Origin: Polaromonas eurypsychrophila
Lineage (GTDB): Bacteria > Pseudomonadota > Gammaproteobacteria > Burkholderiales > Burkholderiaceae_C
Assembly: GCF_014641715.1 (NCBI RefSeq)
Contig: NZ_BMIG01000001.1
Span: 186,001 to 250,000 of the forward strand
Direction of reading: 5' to 3'
DNA: 64,000 bases
Shown: positions 9,043-17,170 of the stretch, in pieces
Layout: each line of letters starts with the position of its first letter
Position numbering within the stretch: position 1 is the first letter of the stretch
Made by a program: the position numbers and the translations under genes
The notes under the pieces: generated by a model
Told to the model about the DNA's origin: nothing
The model's database searches: none
What the model saw: only the letters and a program-made list of their open reading frames with translations

Positions 9043-9534
9043 CTAGCCGCCCAGGAATTTGAAGCCGCCCGGGAAGGCCCATAACAACGCGCCCGTCATC
9101 ATGAAATATCGTGCGAACTTGCCAATCGCCATGTAGGCCACGCAGGGCCAGAACGGAAACTTGAGCCAGCCTGCCACCGCACACAGCGGGTCACCGACCG
9201 CCGGCAGCCAGGCCAGCAGGCAGGCCTTGGGCCCCAGCTTTTCGAGCCAGCGGATGGCCCGGCCGTGGTGCGAGGAGTGCGAATACTTGTCAACCACCTT
9301 GTGCGCGCCGTAACCGAGCCACCAGTCGAGTGCGCCGCCCAGGGTGTTGCCTGCGGTGGCGACCAGGACCGCCGGCCAGAACATGTCGGGGTTGAGCTTG
9401 ACCAGGCCGAAGACCACCGGTTCAGAGCCCAGCGGCAACAGCGTTGCCGATATGAAGGACACCACAAACACTGTGCTCAGGCCGTACTCGGGCAGGGCCA
9501 GCGCTTGTGTCAGGTGTTGTAGCCAGAGTTCCAT
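9043..9534 (-). CDS. YqaA/DedA-like small membrane protein
   Basis: A 163-residue integral membrane protein with several hydrophobic segments. The pattern GNTLGGALDWWLGYGAHK and a following LGPKACLLAWLPAVGDPLCAVAGWL are characteristic of the YqaA branch of the DedA/SNARE-associated superfamily. Members sit in the inner membrane and are linked to envelope integrity or lipid movement, but the YqaA branch itself is not functionally defined. The start ATG at 9534 gives MELWLQHLTQALALPEYGLS, a normal family N-terminus. It converges on the S4-domain gene, with repeat B1 between them, and diverges from dusB. Confidence 0.85.
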   Translation of the reverse strand: MELWLQHLTQALALPEYGLSTVFVVSFISATLLPLGSEPVVFGLVKLNPDMFWPAVLVATAGNTLGGALDWWLGYGAHKVVDKYSHSSHHGRAIRWLEKLGPKACLLAWLPAVGDPLCAVAGWLKFPFWPCVAYMAIGKFARYFMMTGALLWAFPGGFKFLGG

Positions 9535-9673
9535 CTGCAGCGAGTATAGGGAGCGCGGCCCGGCCGGCGCTGTAGGGCGGACGCTTGTAACGCCGTGTGC
9601 AAATTTCGATTGCTGAAATTTTGGGCAGCTACAATCACCCCTCGTTTTCAGCTTTCACCATCCCCGCACGTCC

Positions 9674-10726
9674 ATGAACATCGGCCCTTACGTTTTGGCA
9701 AACAATTTGTTTGCAGCGCCCATGGCCGGCGTTACCGACCGGCCGTTCCGGCGCCTGTGCAAAACCCTGGGCGCCGGCTATGCGGTCAGCGAGATGGTGA
9801 CCTCGCGCCGTGACCTGTGGGACACGCTGAAAACCTCGCGCCGTGCCAACCATGATGGGGAAGTGGCGCCGATCGCGGTGCAGATCGCCGGCACCGATGC
9901 GCAGATGATGGCCGAAGCCGCGGCCTATAACATTGACCGCGGCGCCCAGATCATCGACATCAACATGGGCTGCCCGGCCAAGAAGGTCTGCAACAAGTGG
10001 GCCGGTTCAGCCCTGATGCAGGACGAGCCGCTGGCCCTCGCGATTGCTGAAGCGGTGGTGGCCGCCTGCGCGCCGCGCGGCGTGCCGGTCACGCTGAAGA
10101 TGCGCACCGGCTGGGCAGAGTCGCACAAAAATGCCGTCACGCTGGCGCGCGCCTTCGAGAGTGCCGGCGTGCAGATGTTGGCGGTGCATGGCCGCACGCG
10201 GGCCCAAGGCTACAAGGGTCAGGCTGAATACGACACGATTGCCGCGGTCAAGGCCGCGGTGTGCATTCCGGTGGTGGCCAACGGCGACATCAGGACCCCC
10301 GAAAAGGCCCGCGATGTGCTGGCCTACACCGGCGCTGATGCGGTGATGATTGGCCGGGCGGCCCAGGGTCGGCCCTGGATCTTTCGGGAAATCGGGCATT
10401 TCCTGGCGACGGGCACGCATCTTGCGCCGCCGTTGGTGGCCGAAGTCAGGCGTTTACTGCTTGATCACCTGCTCGACCATTACGAACTGTATGGCGCGTT
10501 CAGTGGCGTGCGCAGTGCGCGCAAACACATTGGCTGGTATGTGAAAACGCTGCCGGGCGGTGACGCTTTCCGCAGCCGCATGAACTTGCTGGAGGACAGC
10601 GAGGCGCAGTGGCAGGCGGTTGCCGATTTTTTTGATGAGCTGGGAGCTCGCATGGACCGCATGACAGTCGCGGTTTCCGGTGAAGCAAATGAACAACAAC
10701 AGGACCGGCAGGGAGAGCTCGCATGA
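9674..10726 (+). CDS. dusB: tRNA-dihydrouridine synthase B
   Basis: A 350-residue FMN enzyme that reduces uridine to dihydrouridine in the D-loop of tRNA using NADPH. Visible family motifs are APMAGVTDRPFR near the N-terminus, the catalytic Cys100 in NMGCPAKKV, RTGW, the HGRTRAQGY segment and GADAVMIGRAAQGRPWIF for phosphate binding. Start at the ATG at 9674 (MNIGPYVLANN). It overlaps fis by four bases (ATGA), the conserved dusB-fis order, so Fis synthesis should be coupled to DusB translation. Confidence 0.96.
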   Translation: MNIGPYVLANNLFAAPMAGVTDRPFRRLCKTLGAGYAVSEMVTSRRDLWDTLKTSRRANHDGEVAPIAVQIAGTDAQMMAEAAAYNIDRGAQIIDINMGCPAKKVCNKWAGSALMQDEPLALAIAEAVVAACAPRGVPVTLKMRTGWAESHKNAVTLARAFESAGVQMLAVHGRTRAQGYKGQAEYDTIAAVKAAVCIPVVANGDIRTPEKARDVLAYTGADAVMIGRAAQGRPWIFREIGHFLATGTHLAPPLVAEVRRLLLDHLLDHYELYGAFSGVRSARKHIGWYVKTLPGGDAFRSRMNLLEDSEAQWQAVADFFDELGARMDRMTVAVSGEANEQQQDRQGELA

Positions 10727-10962
10727 GCAAGAAGCAGATCGAAGAATGCGTGCGCAACAGTCTTGAGAGTTATTTCAAGGACCTGCGCGGCACCGAACCC
10801 GATGGCAGCATGTACGAGATGCTGGTGCGCGTGGTTGAAAAACCCCTGCTTGAGGTGGTGATGCAGCATGCCGACAAAAACCAGTCACGGGCCGCCGAAT
10901 GGCTGGGCCTGAACCGCAACACGCTGCGCAAAAAGTTGCTTGAGCACAAGCTGATCAAGTAA
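10723..10962 (+). CDS. fis: DNA-binding protein Fis
   Basis: A 79-residue nucleoid-associated protein that bends DNA and adjusts transcription of stable RNA and other growth-related genes. The C-terminal helix-turn-helix is clear ([19 protein letters not shown]), preceded by the dimer helices. It is shorter than the E. coli protein (98 residues) because the N-terminal hairpin region is reduced, as is usual in betaproteobacteria. The ATG overlaps the dusB stop codon, supporting translational coupling. purH begins 31 bases downstream and may be read from the same transcript. Confidence 0.95.
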   Translation: MSKKQIEECVRNSLESYFKDLRGTEPDGSMYEMLVRVVEKPLLEVVMQHADKNQSRAAEWLGLNRNTLRKKLLEHKLIK

Positions 10963-10993
10963 GCGCTACTCCGCATCCGTCCCAAAGAAAAAC

Positions 10994-12604
10994 ATGAACG
11001 CAACCCCGCCTGCAGCCTCTGACGTGATTGTCCTGAAGGCATTGATTTCTGTCTCCGACAAAACCGGCATCCTGGAATTCGCGCAGGCATTGCATGCCCT
11101 GGGCATCAGGCTGCTGTCCACGGGCGGCACAGCCAAGCTGCTGGCTGACGCCGGCCTGCCGGTAACTGAGGTGGCCGACCACACCGGCTTTCCTGAAATG
11201 CTGGACGGCCGCGTCAAGACGCTGCACCCGAAAATCCACGGCGGCCTGCTGGCCCGGCGCGATGTGCCCGAGCACATGTCCGCTCTCAAAGCGCACGCCA
11301 TCGACACAATCGACTTGCTGGTCGTCAACCTGTATCCGTTTGAAGCGACCGTGGCCAAACCCGGCTGCACGCTGGAGGACGCCATCGAAAACATCGACAT
11401 TGGGGGCCCGGCCATGGTGCGTTCGGCCGCCAAAAACTGGAAGGACGTGGGTGTGCTGACCGACGCTTCGCAGTACGCCGGTGTGCTCGATGAGCTCAAG
11501 GCAGAAGGCAAGCTCACTGAGGCGACCAAATTCGCCCTGTCGGTGGCTGCGTTCAACCGCATCAGCCAGTACGACGGCGCGATCAGCGACTATCTGTCGG
11601 GCATTCAGGCCGACGGCGCGCACAGCTTGTTTCCGGGTCAGGCCAACGGCCGTTTCATCAAGCTGCAGGATTTGCGCTACGGCGAAAATTCGCACCAGCA
11701 GGCCGCGCTGTACCGCGACCTCCATCCCGCGCCGGGCTCGCTGGTGACGGCTGCGCAGTTGCAGGGCAAGGCGCTCAGCTACAACAACATCGCCGACGCT
11801 GATGCCGCCTGGGAATGTGTCAAGACCTTCACCGAGTCCGCGTGCGTCATCGTCAAACACGCCAACCCCTGCGGTGTGGCGGTGGGCGTCGATGCGCTTG
11901 AAGCCTACAGCAAGGCCTTCAAGACCGACCCGACCTCTGCTTTTGGCGGCATCATTGCGCTGAACTGCACGCTGGACGAGGCCGCGGCGCAGCAGATCGC
12001 CAAACAGTTTGTCGAGGTGCTGATGGCCCCGGCCTTCACGCCCGGGGCACTCGCGGTGTTCAAAAGCAAGGTCAATGTGCGCATCCTGCATATCGCGTTG
12101 CCGCCCGGTGGCAACACCGCGTGGAAGCAGGGCCGCAACCTGATGGACGTCAAGCGCGTGGGTTCTGGCCTCTTGATGCAGACCGCCGACAACCATGAAC
12201 TCGCGCTGGCCGATCTCAAGGTCGTCAGCAAGCTGCAGCCGACGCCGGCGCAGCTGCAAGATCTGCTGTTTGCCTGGAAGGTGGCCAAGTACGTCAAGTC
12301 CAACGCCATCGTGTTCTGCGGTGGCGGCATGACGCTGGGTGTGGGGGCCGGCCAGATGAGCCGCATCGACTCGGCCCGCATCGCGGCCATCAAGGCGGCC
12401 AACGCGGGCCTCGATCTCGCCGGTTCGGCCGTGGCCAGCGACGCCTTCTTTCCCTTCCGCGACGGGCTCGACGTGGTGGTCGATGTCGGCGCCACCTGTG
12501 TGATCCAGCCGGGCGGCAGCATGCGTGACGAGGAAGTCATCGCGGCGGCCGATGAGCGCGGGGTGGTGATGGTGCTGAGCGGGGTCAGGCACTTCCGGCA
12601 CTGA
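10994..12604 (+). CDS. purH: Bifunctional AICAR transformylase / IMP cyclohydrolase
   Basis: A 536-residue enzyme for the last two steps of IMP synthesis. The N-terminal MGS-like IMP cyclohydrolase domain shows [16 protein letters not shown] and [11 protein letters not shown]; the C-terminal transformylase domain shows the [11 protein letters not shown] motif with the catalytic Lys-His pair. Length and both domains are complete. The ATG at 10994 follows fis closely, so it may belong to the dusB-fis transcript. Downstream comes a long gene-free region of repeats. Confidence 0.97.
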   Translation: MNATPPAASDVIVLKALISVSDKTGILEFAQALHALGIRLLSTGGTAKLLADAGLPVTEVADHTGFPEMLDGRVKTLHPKIHGGLLARRDVPEHMSALKAHAIDTIDLLVVNLYPFEATVAKPGCTLEDAIENIDIGGPAMVRSAAKNWKDVGVLTDASQYAGVLDELKAEGKLTEATKFALSVAAFNRISQYDGAISDYLSGIQADGAHSLFPGQANGRFIKLQDLRYGENSHQQAALYRDLHPAPGSLVTAAQLQGKALSYNNIADADAAWECVKTFTESACVIVKHANPCGVAVGVDALEAYSKAFKTDPTSAFGGIIALNCTLDEAAAQQIAKQFVEVLMAPAFTPGALAVFKSKVNVRILHIALPPGGNTAWKQGRNLMDVKRVGSGLLMQTADNHELALADLKVVSKLQPTPAQLQDLLFAWKVAKYVKSNAIVFCGGGMTLGVGAGQMSRIDSARIAAIKAANAGLDLAGSAVASDAFFPFRDGLDVVVDVGATCVIQPGGSMRDEEVIAAADERGVVMVLSGVRHFRH

Positions 12605-12627
12605 CTTCGGCTTTTTTCAAGAAAAAA

Positions 12628-12682
12628 GTGGCTCTGGCCCATATCCAGTGGGATTTAGTAGCTACTGAATTCATAGCGACCT
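12628..12682. repeat. Dispersed intergenic repeat, family A copy 3
   Basis: Contains GTGGCTCTGGCCCATATCC followed by TAGTAGCTACTGAATTCATAGCGA, i.e. the GGCTCTAGCCC half and the GCTA...ATAGC half of the family, in the opposite orientation to copy 1. It lies just after purH. Confidence 0.7.
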
Positions 12683-12693
12683 CTTCGGCTCAT

Positions 12694-12753
12694 CTGTCAT
12701 CCCGGACTTGATCCGGGATCCATGTTGGATAACTCGCACATTTTGGTTCACCA
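12694..12753. repeat. Truncated copy of family C (TGTCAT-ended) element
   Basis: Begins TGTCATCCCGGACTTGATCC with the inverted match CCCGGAC...GTCCGGG-like GATCCGGGATCCATG, and runs to GGTTCACCA. The same landmarks in the same order are present in the complete element at 48074-48163. The right half is missing here, and family D sequence starts at the point where the match stops. Confidence 0.6.
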
Positions 12754-12755
12754 AC

Positions 12756-12985
12756 AAGCCGGGTCTCGCCCCGGCGGGCGACTTACTTTTCTTTGCGTCG
12801 CCAAAGAAACCTAAGGAAAAGAAAGGCGACCCGATGGTCCGGGTCCCTCCGCTTCGCTGCGGGCAACCTGCGGTGCTCGCCGAAAACGGGGTCGAGCTCG
12901 AACTCGCCTTCGGCTCAAACAATCGCTCGCCCTGATCCGTTTTCGGCTGCGCTCCTCGGCCCAGCCCGACGGGTGGGGTAGAGAA
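12756..12985. repeat. Long proteobacterial repeat (family D)
   Basis: About 230 bases beginning CGGGTCTCGCCCCGGCGGGC, then a CTTTGCGTCGCCAAAGAAAC hairpin-like block, AAAAGAAAGGCGACCC, CTTCGCTGCGGGCAACCTGC, CTCGAACTCGCCTTCGGC and TGCGCTCCTCGGCCCAGCCC. I recognise this block order from a multicopy repeat found in Xanthomonas, Acidovorax, Pseudomonas and Burkholderia genomes, where it is often mis-annotated as hypothetical proteins. Only one copy is in the window. Confidence 0.65.
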
Positions 12986-13019
12986 AACCAATTCCAGATA
13001 CCGAATGCAAAACTCCGGA

Positions 13020-13048
13020 GACGAAGACGCGCAAAGCGCGTCTTCGTC
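13020..13048. terminator. Perfect 13-bp hairpin
   Basis: GACGAAGACGCGC at 13020-13032 and GCGCGTCTTCGTC at 13036-13048 are exact reverse complements with a 3-base AAA loop. No T-tract follows on either strand, so it may be a structural repeat or a bidirectional Rho-assisted stop between the convergent genes rather than a classic terminator. Confidence 0.5.
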
Positions 13049-13108
13049 GGGACTTCCCAGAGACTGTCAGTCATGCACGCGAGCGCAGCACACGCGGCCA
13101 AATGAAGT

Positions 13109-13141
13109 CCCCCTCCATCGCCCAGCGGGGCGAGGGAGGGG
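13109..13141. repeat. Near-perfect palindrome in purH-hemL spacer
   Basis: CCCCCTCCATCGCCC, then AGC, then GGGGCGAGGGAGGGG form a stem of about 14 pairs with one mismatch. It lies about 70 bases from the hemL stop and could form a strong hairpin in either transcript. Confidence 0.5.
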
Positions 13142-13214
13142 CTAGGGGTGGGAGTGGGGAGTCGCTACTACTATCCCGGGCAAGACAGGAACGCAGCGTG
13201 ACGCTTGTAAAAGC

Positions 13215-14543
13215 TCAGCGGCCCGCAAAAAACTGCGCAGCCGCCTCGACAGTTGCTTCGATGTCTTCCGCCGTGTGCGCCGAACTGACAAAACCCGCTT
13301 CATACAAGGCCGGGGCGTAGTACACACCCTTGTCCAGCATGGCATGGAAAAACCGGTTGAAGGCCGGGCTGTCGGTCGTCATGACCGTGGCGTAGTTTTG
13401 CGGCAGCTTTTCCATCAGGAAAAAGCCGAACATGCCGCCCTCGCTGTCGCCACAAAAGGGTATGCCCGCCTGTGCGGCGACGCGGGTCAGTCCGCTGACC
13501 AGGCTGCGGGTGCGTTCGCCCAGAGCTTCATAAAACCCGGGTTTGGAAATCTCGCGCAACGTGGCCAGGCCACAGGCGGTAGCCACCGGGTTGCCTGACA
13601 GCGTGCCGGCCTGGTAAACCGGGCCAAGCGGTGCAAGTTGCTCCATGACGGCGCGGGTGCCGCCGAAAGCGGCCAGTGGCATGCCACCGCCTATGACCTT
13701 GCCCAGTACCGTCATGTCGGGCTTGAAGCCGGGAATGCTCCTTGCGTAAACGCTTTGCGCGCCGCCGAGCGCGACGCGGAACCCCGTCATCACTTCATCA
13801 AATACCAGCAACACGCCGTGCTGGGTGCAAAGCTCCCGGCAGCGTTTCATGAAAGGCACGCTGGCCCGCACAAAGTTCATGTTGCCGGCAATCGGCTCAA
13901 TGATCAGGCAGGCTGTGTTGCTGCCGTGCAGGGCGAAGGCTTCTTCGAGCTGTGCGATGTGGTTGTATTCGAGCACCAGTGTGTGCTGCACCACTTCGGG
14001 TGGCACGCCGGCGCTGGTCGGGTTGCCGAAGGTGGCCAAGCCGGAGCCGGCCTTGACCAGCAAGGCATCGGCATGGCCGTGGTAGCAGCCCTCGAACTTG
14101 ATGATCTTGCTGCGGCCGGTGGCGCCGCGCGCGAGGCGGATGGCGCTCATGCTGGCCTCAGTGCCGGAACTGACGAGGCGCAGCATCTCGATGGAGGGCA
14201 CCAGCTTGACGATTTCTTCGGCCAGCTCGACTTCGCGCTCGGTCGGGGCGCCGTATGAGAAGCCTTCCAGCACCGCTTTCTGAACGGCTTCAACCACGGG
14301 GGGATGACCGTGCCCCAGGATCATGGGGCCCCAGGAGCCGATGTAGTCGATATAGCGTTTACCATCGGCATCCCAAAAGTAGGCTCCCTGCGCGCGTTGC
14401 ACAAAGCGTGGCGTGCCGCCTACGGCCTTGAAGGCGCGCACTGGGGAATTGACGCCGCCGGGAATCAGCGCCCGGGCGCGTTCAAACAGGACGGTATTTC
14501 GGGATGTATCTGAGGAAATATTTGAATTAGTGCTTGGTGCCAT
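13215..14543 (-). CDS. hemL: Glutamate-1-semialdehyde 2,1-aminomutase
   Basis: A 442-residue PLP enzyme that converts glutamate-1-semialdehyde to 5-aminolevulinate in the C5 heme pathway. Visible motifs are [19 protein letters not shown] at the N-terminus, [13 protein letters not shown] before the cofactor lysine, and the PLP-binding Lys at about residue 282 in [15 protein letters not shown]. The ATG at 14543 (MAPSTNSN) fits the family length; longer in-frame starts would run through the upstream kinase gene. Its first 17 bases overlap the 3' end of the thiD-like gene, so the two are very probably cotranscribed. Confidence 0.95.
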   Translation of the reverse strand: MAPSTNSNISSDTSRNTVLFERARALIPGGVNSPVRAFKAVGGTPRFVQRAQGAYFWDADGKRYIDYIGSWGPMILGHGHPPVVEAVQKAVLEGFSYGAPTEREVELAEEIVKLVPSIEMLRLVSSGTEASMSAIRLARGATGRSKIIKFEGCYHGHADALLVKAGSGLATFGNPTSAGVPPEVVQHTLVLEYNHIAQLEEAFALHGSNTACLIIEPIAGNMNFVRASVPFMKRCRELCTQHGVLLVFDEVMTGFRVALGGAQSVYARSIPGFKPDMTVLGKVIGGGMPLAAFGGTRAVMEQLAPLGPVYQAGTLSGNPVATACGLATLREISKPGFYEALGERTRSLVSGLTRVAAQAGIPFCGDSEGGMFGFFLMEKLPQNYATVMTTDSPAFNRFFHAMLDKGVYYAPALYEAGFVSSAHTAEDIEATVEAAAQFFAGR

Positions 14544-15489
14544 TGGGGGGTAGGTCAAAGGAGGGCAGAGCGGGGACTGTGTTAGCGCTGGAGGCTTCAT
14601 CCCCATCGTCATCGTCTTCGATAGGGGTGTCGTCTGTCTGGGCCCAGAACATGCGGTCGGGCACGATATGGCCCATGCCGGGGTGGAAACCGGCGTCCAG
14701 GCTGTGATCAAGGTAGGCCAGGGCTTCGCTGGTGGCGGCCTGCAGGTTGTGCCCGTTGGCCAGCAGTGCCGTGACGGCGGCGGTCAGCGTATCGCCAGCC
14801 CCGGCAAACACGGCCTCAAAACGCTCGAACTTTTCGCTGTAGAGCACGGCCTGCGGCGTGGCCAGCACGTTGTCAATGAACTGATCGGGCAGGGGGATGC
14901 CGGTGACCAGGGTGTAGGGCACACCGAATTCGGCCGCAGCCTTGGCGACATCGCGCGCCGATGGGCTTTTGTCGCCGGCCCAGTCCGGCAGCAGCCAGCG
15001 CCACAAGCTGCTGTGGTTGCCTACCAGCACGGTAGTCTGTGGCAGCAACAGTTCGCGAAAGGCGTCGAGATAATTGTCGATGGCCTCTTCGTTCCACCAT
15101 GACAGGTTGGGCATGTAGGCGATAAGGGGTACATCGGCATAGTCGGATGCAATTTCCGCGATGGCGCTGATGTTTTCCGGGTTGCCGACAAAGCCGACCT
15201 TGATGGCGCTGACGGGCATGTCTTCAAGCGCAGTGCGCGCTTGCTCGGTGACGGCCTCTTCGTCGAAGGAGATGTGATCGAAAATCTCGGCGGTGTCGCG
15301 CACATAGGCGCCTGTAACGACTGCCAGCGCGTGCGCTCCGGCCGATATGATAGCGCTGATGTCGGCCGTCAAGCCACCCGCACCACTGGGGTCGTTGGCA
15401 TTAAAAGTCATCACGCAGGCGGGGGCTGTATCGCCGTCCTCTGTTTCCATTTGCGGACTGTTCAGAGGAGGTGGGTTGGGGTTTGCCAT
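14527..15489 (-). CDS. thiD: ThiD-like hydroxymethylpyrimidine/phosphomethylpyrimidine kinase
   Basis: A 320-residue ribokinase-superfamily kinase. The N-terminal motif reads [20 protein letters not shown], a variant of the ThiD IAGSDPSGGAGIQADLKT, and the ATP/anion-hole motif is [10 protein letters not shown]. Classic ThiD has GTGC with a cysteine at that place, whereas this protein has the Asp found in most ribokinase relatives; it also carries an acidic C-terminal tail ([11 protein letters not shown]). It probably phosphorylates HMP or HMP-P for thiamine synthesis, but a related pyrimidine substrate is possible. Start at the ATG at 15489. It overlaps hemL and diverges from rubredoxin. Confidence 0.78.
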   Translation of the reverse strand: MANPNPPPLNSPQMETEDGDTAPACVMTFNANDPSGAGGLTADISAIISAGAHALAVVTGAYVRDTAEIFDHISFDEEAVTEQARTALEDMPVSAIKVGFVGNPENISAIAEIASDYADVPLIAYMPNLSWWNEEAIDNYLDAFRELLLPQTTVLVGNHSSLWRWLLPDWAGDKSPSARDVAKAAAEFGVPYTLVTGIPLPDQFIDNVLATPQAVLYSEKFERFEAVFAGAGDTLTAAVTALLANGHNLQAATSEALAYLDHSLDAGFHPGMGHIVPDRMFWAQTDDTPIEDDDDGDEASSANTVPALPSFDLPPNGTKH

Positions 15490-15582
15490 AAGCTGGATTT
15501 TGACCTGTACGCGAATAAGCAACGCCGCCTCGATACAATTGTTGCATTCTATTCGAAGGCAACTTAAGCTGTGACTCAAACA

Positions 15583-15744
15583 ATGACCTGGATGTGTTTA
15601 ATCTGTGGGTGGATTTACGACGAAGCGACGGGAGCGCCGGAACACGGTATTGCGGCAGGCACGCCGTGGGCCCAGATTCCAATGAACTGGACCTGTCCCG
15701 AATGCGGGGCTAGAAAAGAAGACTTTGAAATGGTTCAAATCTGA
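15583..15744 (+). CDS. Rubredoxin
   Basis: A 53-residue iron protein with the two canonical knuckles CLICGW and CPECGA, giving four cysteines that bind one iron (MTWMCLICGWIYDEATGAPE at the start, MNWTCPECGARKEDFEMVQI at the end). It acts as a small cytoplasmic electron carrier. The ATG at 15583 matches the usual family start; an in-frame GTG at 15571, behind a GAAGG sequence, would add four residues. It sits between the divergent thiD-like gene and the pil-chp operon, an order I recall as common in Comamonadaceae. A redox link with either neighbour is only inferred. Confidence 0.95.
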   Translation: MTWMCLICGWIYDEATGAPEHGIAAGTPWAQIPMNWTCPECGARKEDFEMVQI

Positions 15745-15820
15745 ATGACCATGTCGGTTGTCTAAACAAGCACGCAGCGGACGACTGTCTGTCGGCTACG
15801 TGTCATAAGGAGCACATTCA

Positions 15821-16219
15821 GTGAGTATTCCCAGTTCAGGGCTCAAGGTGTTGGTCATTGACGACAGCAACACCATTCGGCGCAGCGCAGAGATATTCCT
15901 GAAGCAAGGCGGCCACGAGGTGCTGTTGGCTGAAGATGGTTTTGATGCCCTCTCCAAAGTCAACGACTACCTGCCGGATCTGATTTTTTGCGATATTTTG
16001 ATGCCGCGTCTGGATGGCTATCAGACCTGCGCGATCATCAAGCGCAACCCGAAATTTTCAACCGTACCGATTGTGATGCTGTCCTCAAAAGACGGCGTTT
16101 TCGATAAGGCGAGGGGGAGGATGGTCGGTTCTCAAGACTACCTGACCAAGCCGTTTACCAAAGACCAGTTGCTGCAGACCGTGCAGGAGCTGGGTAGTGC
16201 AAAACAAGGAGTAGCGTAA
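15821..16219 (+). CDS. pilG: Twitching motility response regulator PilG
   Basis: A 132-residue stand-alone receiver protein. The phospho-acceptor is Asp58 in IFCDILMPRLDG, with the acidic pair in VIDDSNTIRR and the conserved Lys in YLTKPF. In the Pil-Chp system, phosphorylated PilG promotes type IV pilus extension and raises cAMP through CyaB in Pseudomonas. Start at the GTG at 15821, preceded by a strong AAGGAG eight bases upstream. The stop codon overlaps the pilH start by one base (TAATG), giving translational coupling. Confidence 0.93.
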   Translation: MSIPSSGLKVLVIDDSNTIRRSAEIFLKQGGHEVLLAEDGFDALSKVNDYLPDLIFCDILMPRLDGYQTCAIIKRNPKFSTVPIVMLSSKDGVFDKARGRMVGSQDYLTKPFTKDQLLQTVQELGSAKQGVA

Positions 16220-16584
16220 TGGCAATCAAAAAAATTCTTATCGTGGACGATTCCAAAACGGAACTGATGTTCATGACCGATCTGCTCGGCAAGAACGGTT
16301 TTTCGGTGAAAACCGCTGAGAACGCCGAAGATGCATTTCGTCGGCTTGCCGAGGAAAAACCTGACCTGATCCTGATGGACGTGGTGATGCCTGGGCAAAA
16401 TGGCTTTCAGTTGACGCGCGCCATCACGCGGGATCCCTTGTATGCCGATGTCCCCATCATCATGTGTACCAGCAAAAACCAGGAAACTGACCGTGTCTGG
16501 GGCATGCGCCAGGGCGCCAAGGACTACATCACCAAACCGGTGGATGCCGAGGACTTGATGGCGAAAATCAAGGCGCTGGGCTGA
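16219..16584 (+). CDS. pilH: Twitching motility response regulator PilH
   Basis: A 121-residue CheY-like receiver with the phospho-acceptor Asp54 in ILMDVVMPGQNG, DDSKTE at the acidic pocket and the Lys in YITKPVDAEDL. In Pseudomonas, PilH opposes PilG and acts as a phosphate sink or retraction regulator. It is complete and compact like its family. It is coupled to pilG by a one-base overlap and followed by pilI after 23 bases. Confidence 0.93.
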   Translation: MAIKKILIVDDSKTELMFMTDLLGKNGFSVKTAENAEDAFRRLAEEKPDLILMDVVMPGQNGFQLTRAITRDPLYADVPIIMCTSKNQETDRVWGMRQGAKDYITKPVDAEDLMAKIKALG

Positions 16585-16607
16585 CGCTTCACCGACATCA
16601 CTAAAGC

Positions 16608-17138
16608 ATGGCCAACCGACAAGCACTTAGAGAACTGCAAAGCCGCCTGGCCGACAGGCTGCAAGCCGCAAAAACGCAGGGTGTTTCTGCTTCCTGGCTG
16701 GCGGTGGAGGCGGGAGGCGACAAATACCTGTTTCCCCTGAACCAGTCTGGGGAAATTTTCCCCTGGGTCAGTGCGCAAAACGTGCCTTATACCCAGACCT
16801 GGTTTGCCGGGGTTGCCAATTTGCGTGGTGGTTTGTACGGCATTGTCGATCTGGCAAGTTTTGTCACTGGCAAAATCCCGCCTCCGCGCAATGAAATGGC
16901 GCGCACGGAGTCCCGGCTGGTCGCGCTCAACAGTGCGCTTGAGGTCAATTGCGCGCTGCAGATCGACAAGCTGTCCGGCTTGCGTAATCCGGAAGCGTTT
17001 ACAGACTTCGCCGAAAAGTCGCCCGAAGCGCCGGAATTTTTTGGCCACAGTTATGTTGATGCCAGCGGCGCCACCTGGCAGGAGATCAACCTGCAGTCGC
17101 TCGCGCAGCAAGCCCATTTTTTGACCATCAGCGCCTAG
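16608..17138 (+). CDS. pilI: CheW-like adaptor PilI
   Basis: A 176-residue CheW-domain protein ([21 protein letters not shown] ... [18 protein letters not shown]) that links the receptor PilJ to the kinase ChpA at the pole. The segment [15 protein letters not shown] matches the CheW core. The ATG at 16608 starts 23 bases after pilH. No odd features; the length is normal for PilI. Confidence 0.92.
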   Translation: MANRQALRELQSRLADRLQAAKTQGVSASWLAVEAGGDKYLFPLNQSGEIFPWVSAQNVPYTQTWFAGVANLRGGLYGIVDLASFVTGKIPPPRNEMARTESRLVALNSALEVNCALQIDKLSGLRNPEAFTDFAEKSPEAPEFFGHSYVDASGATWQEINLQSLAQQAHFLTISA

Positions 17139-17170
17139 CGCTTTCAGTTTTTTCCCCCGGAAGGCTCATC

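Larger units (their letters stand above)
12605..13214. other. Gene-free stretch built of nested repeats (purH-hemL interval)
   Basis: About 610 bases between convergent purH and hemL without a credible gene. It holds, in order, a family A repeat (12628), a truncated family C element (12694), a roughly 230-base family D element (12756), a perfect 13-bp hairpin (13020) and a second near-perfect palindrome (13109). Short open frames on both strands here coincide with the repeats and have no ribosome sites or recognisable motifs, so I treat them as spurious. Confidence 0.8.

Noticed and set aside
10955..12601. Open frame of 548 codons on the minus strand across purH
   Set aside because: Purely antisense to the intact, family-length purH; high-GC codon bias on the plus strand produces such long mirror frames.
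12811..13101. Short frames on the minus strand resembling hypothetical proteins
   Set aside because: They coincide with the family D repeat, which is known to give false hypothetical proteins.
15490..15570. TPP riboswitch upstream of the thiD-like gene
   Set aside because: The spacer is only about 80 bases and no CTGAGA/ACCTGA-type THI box was seen.
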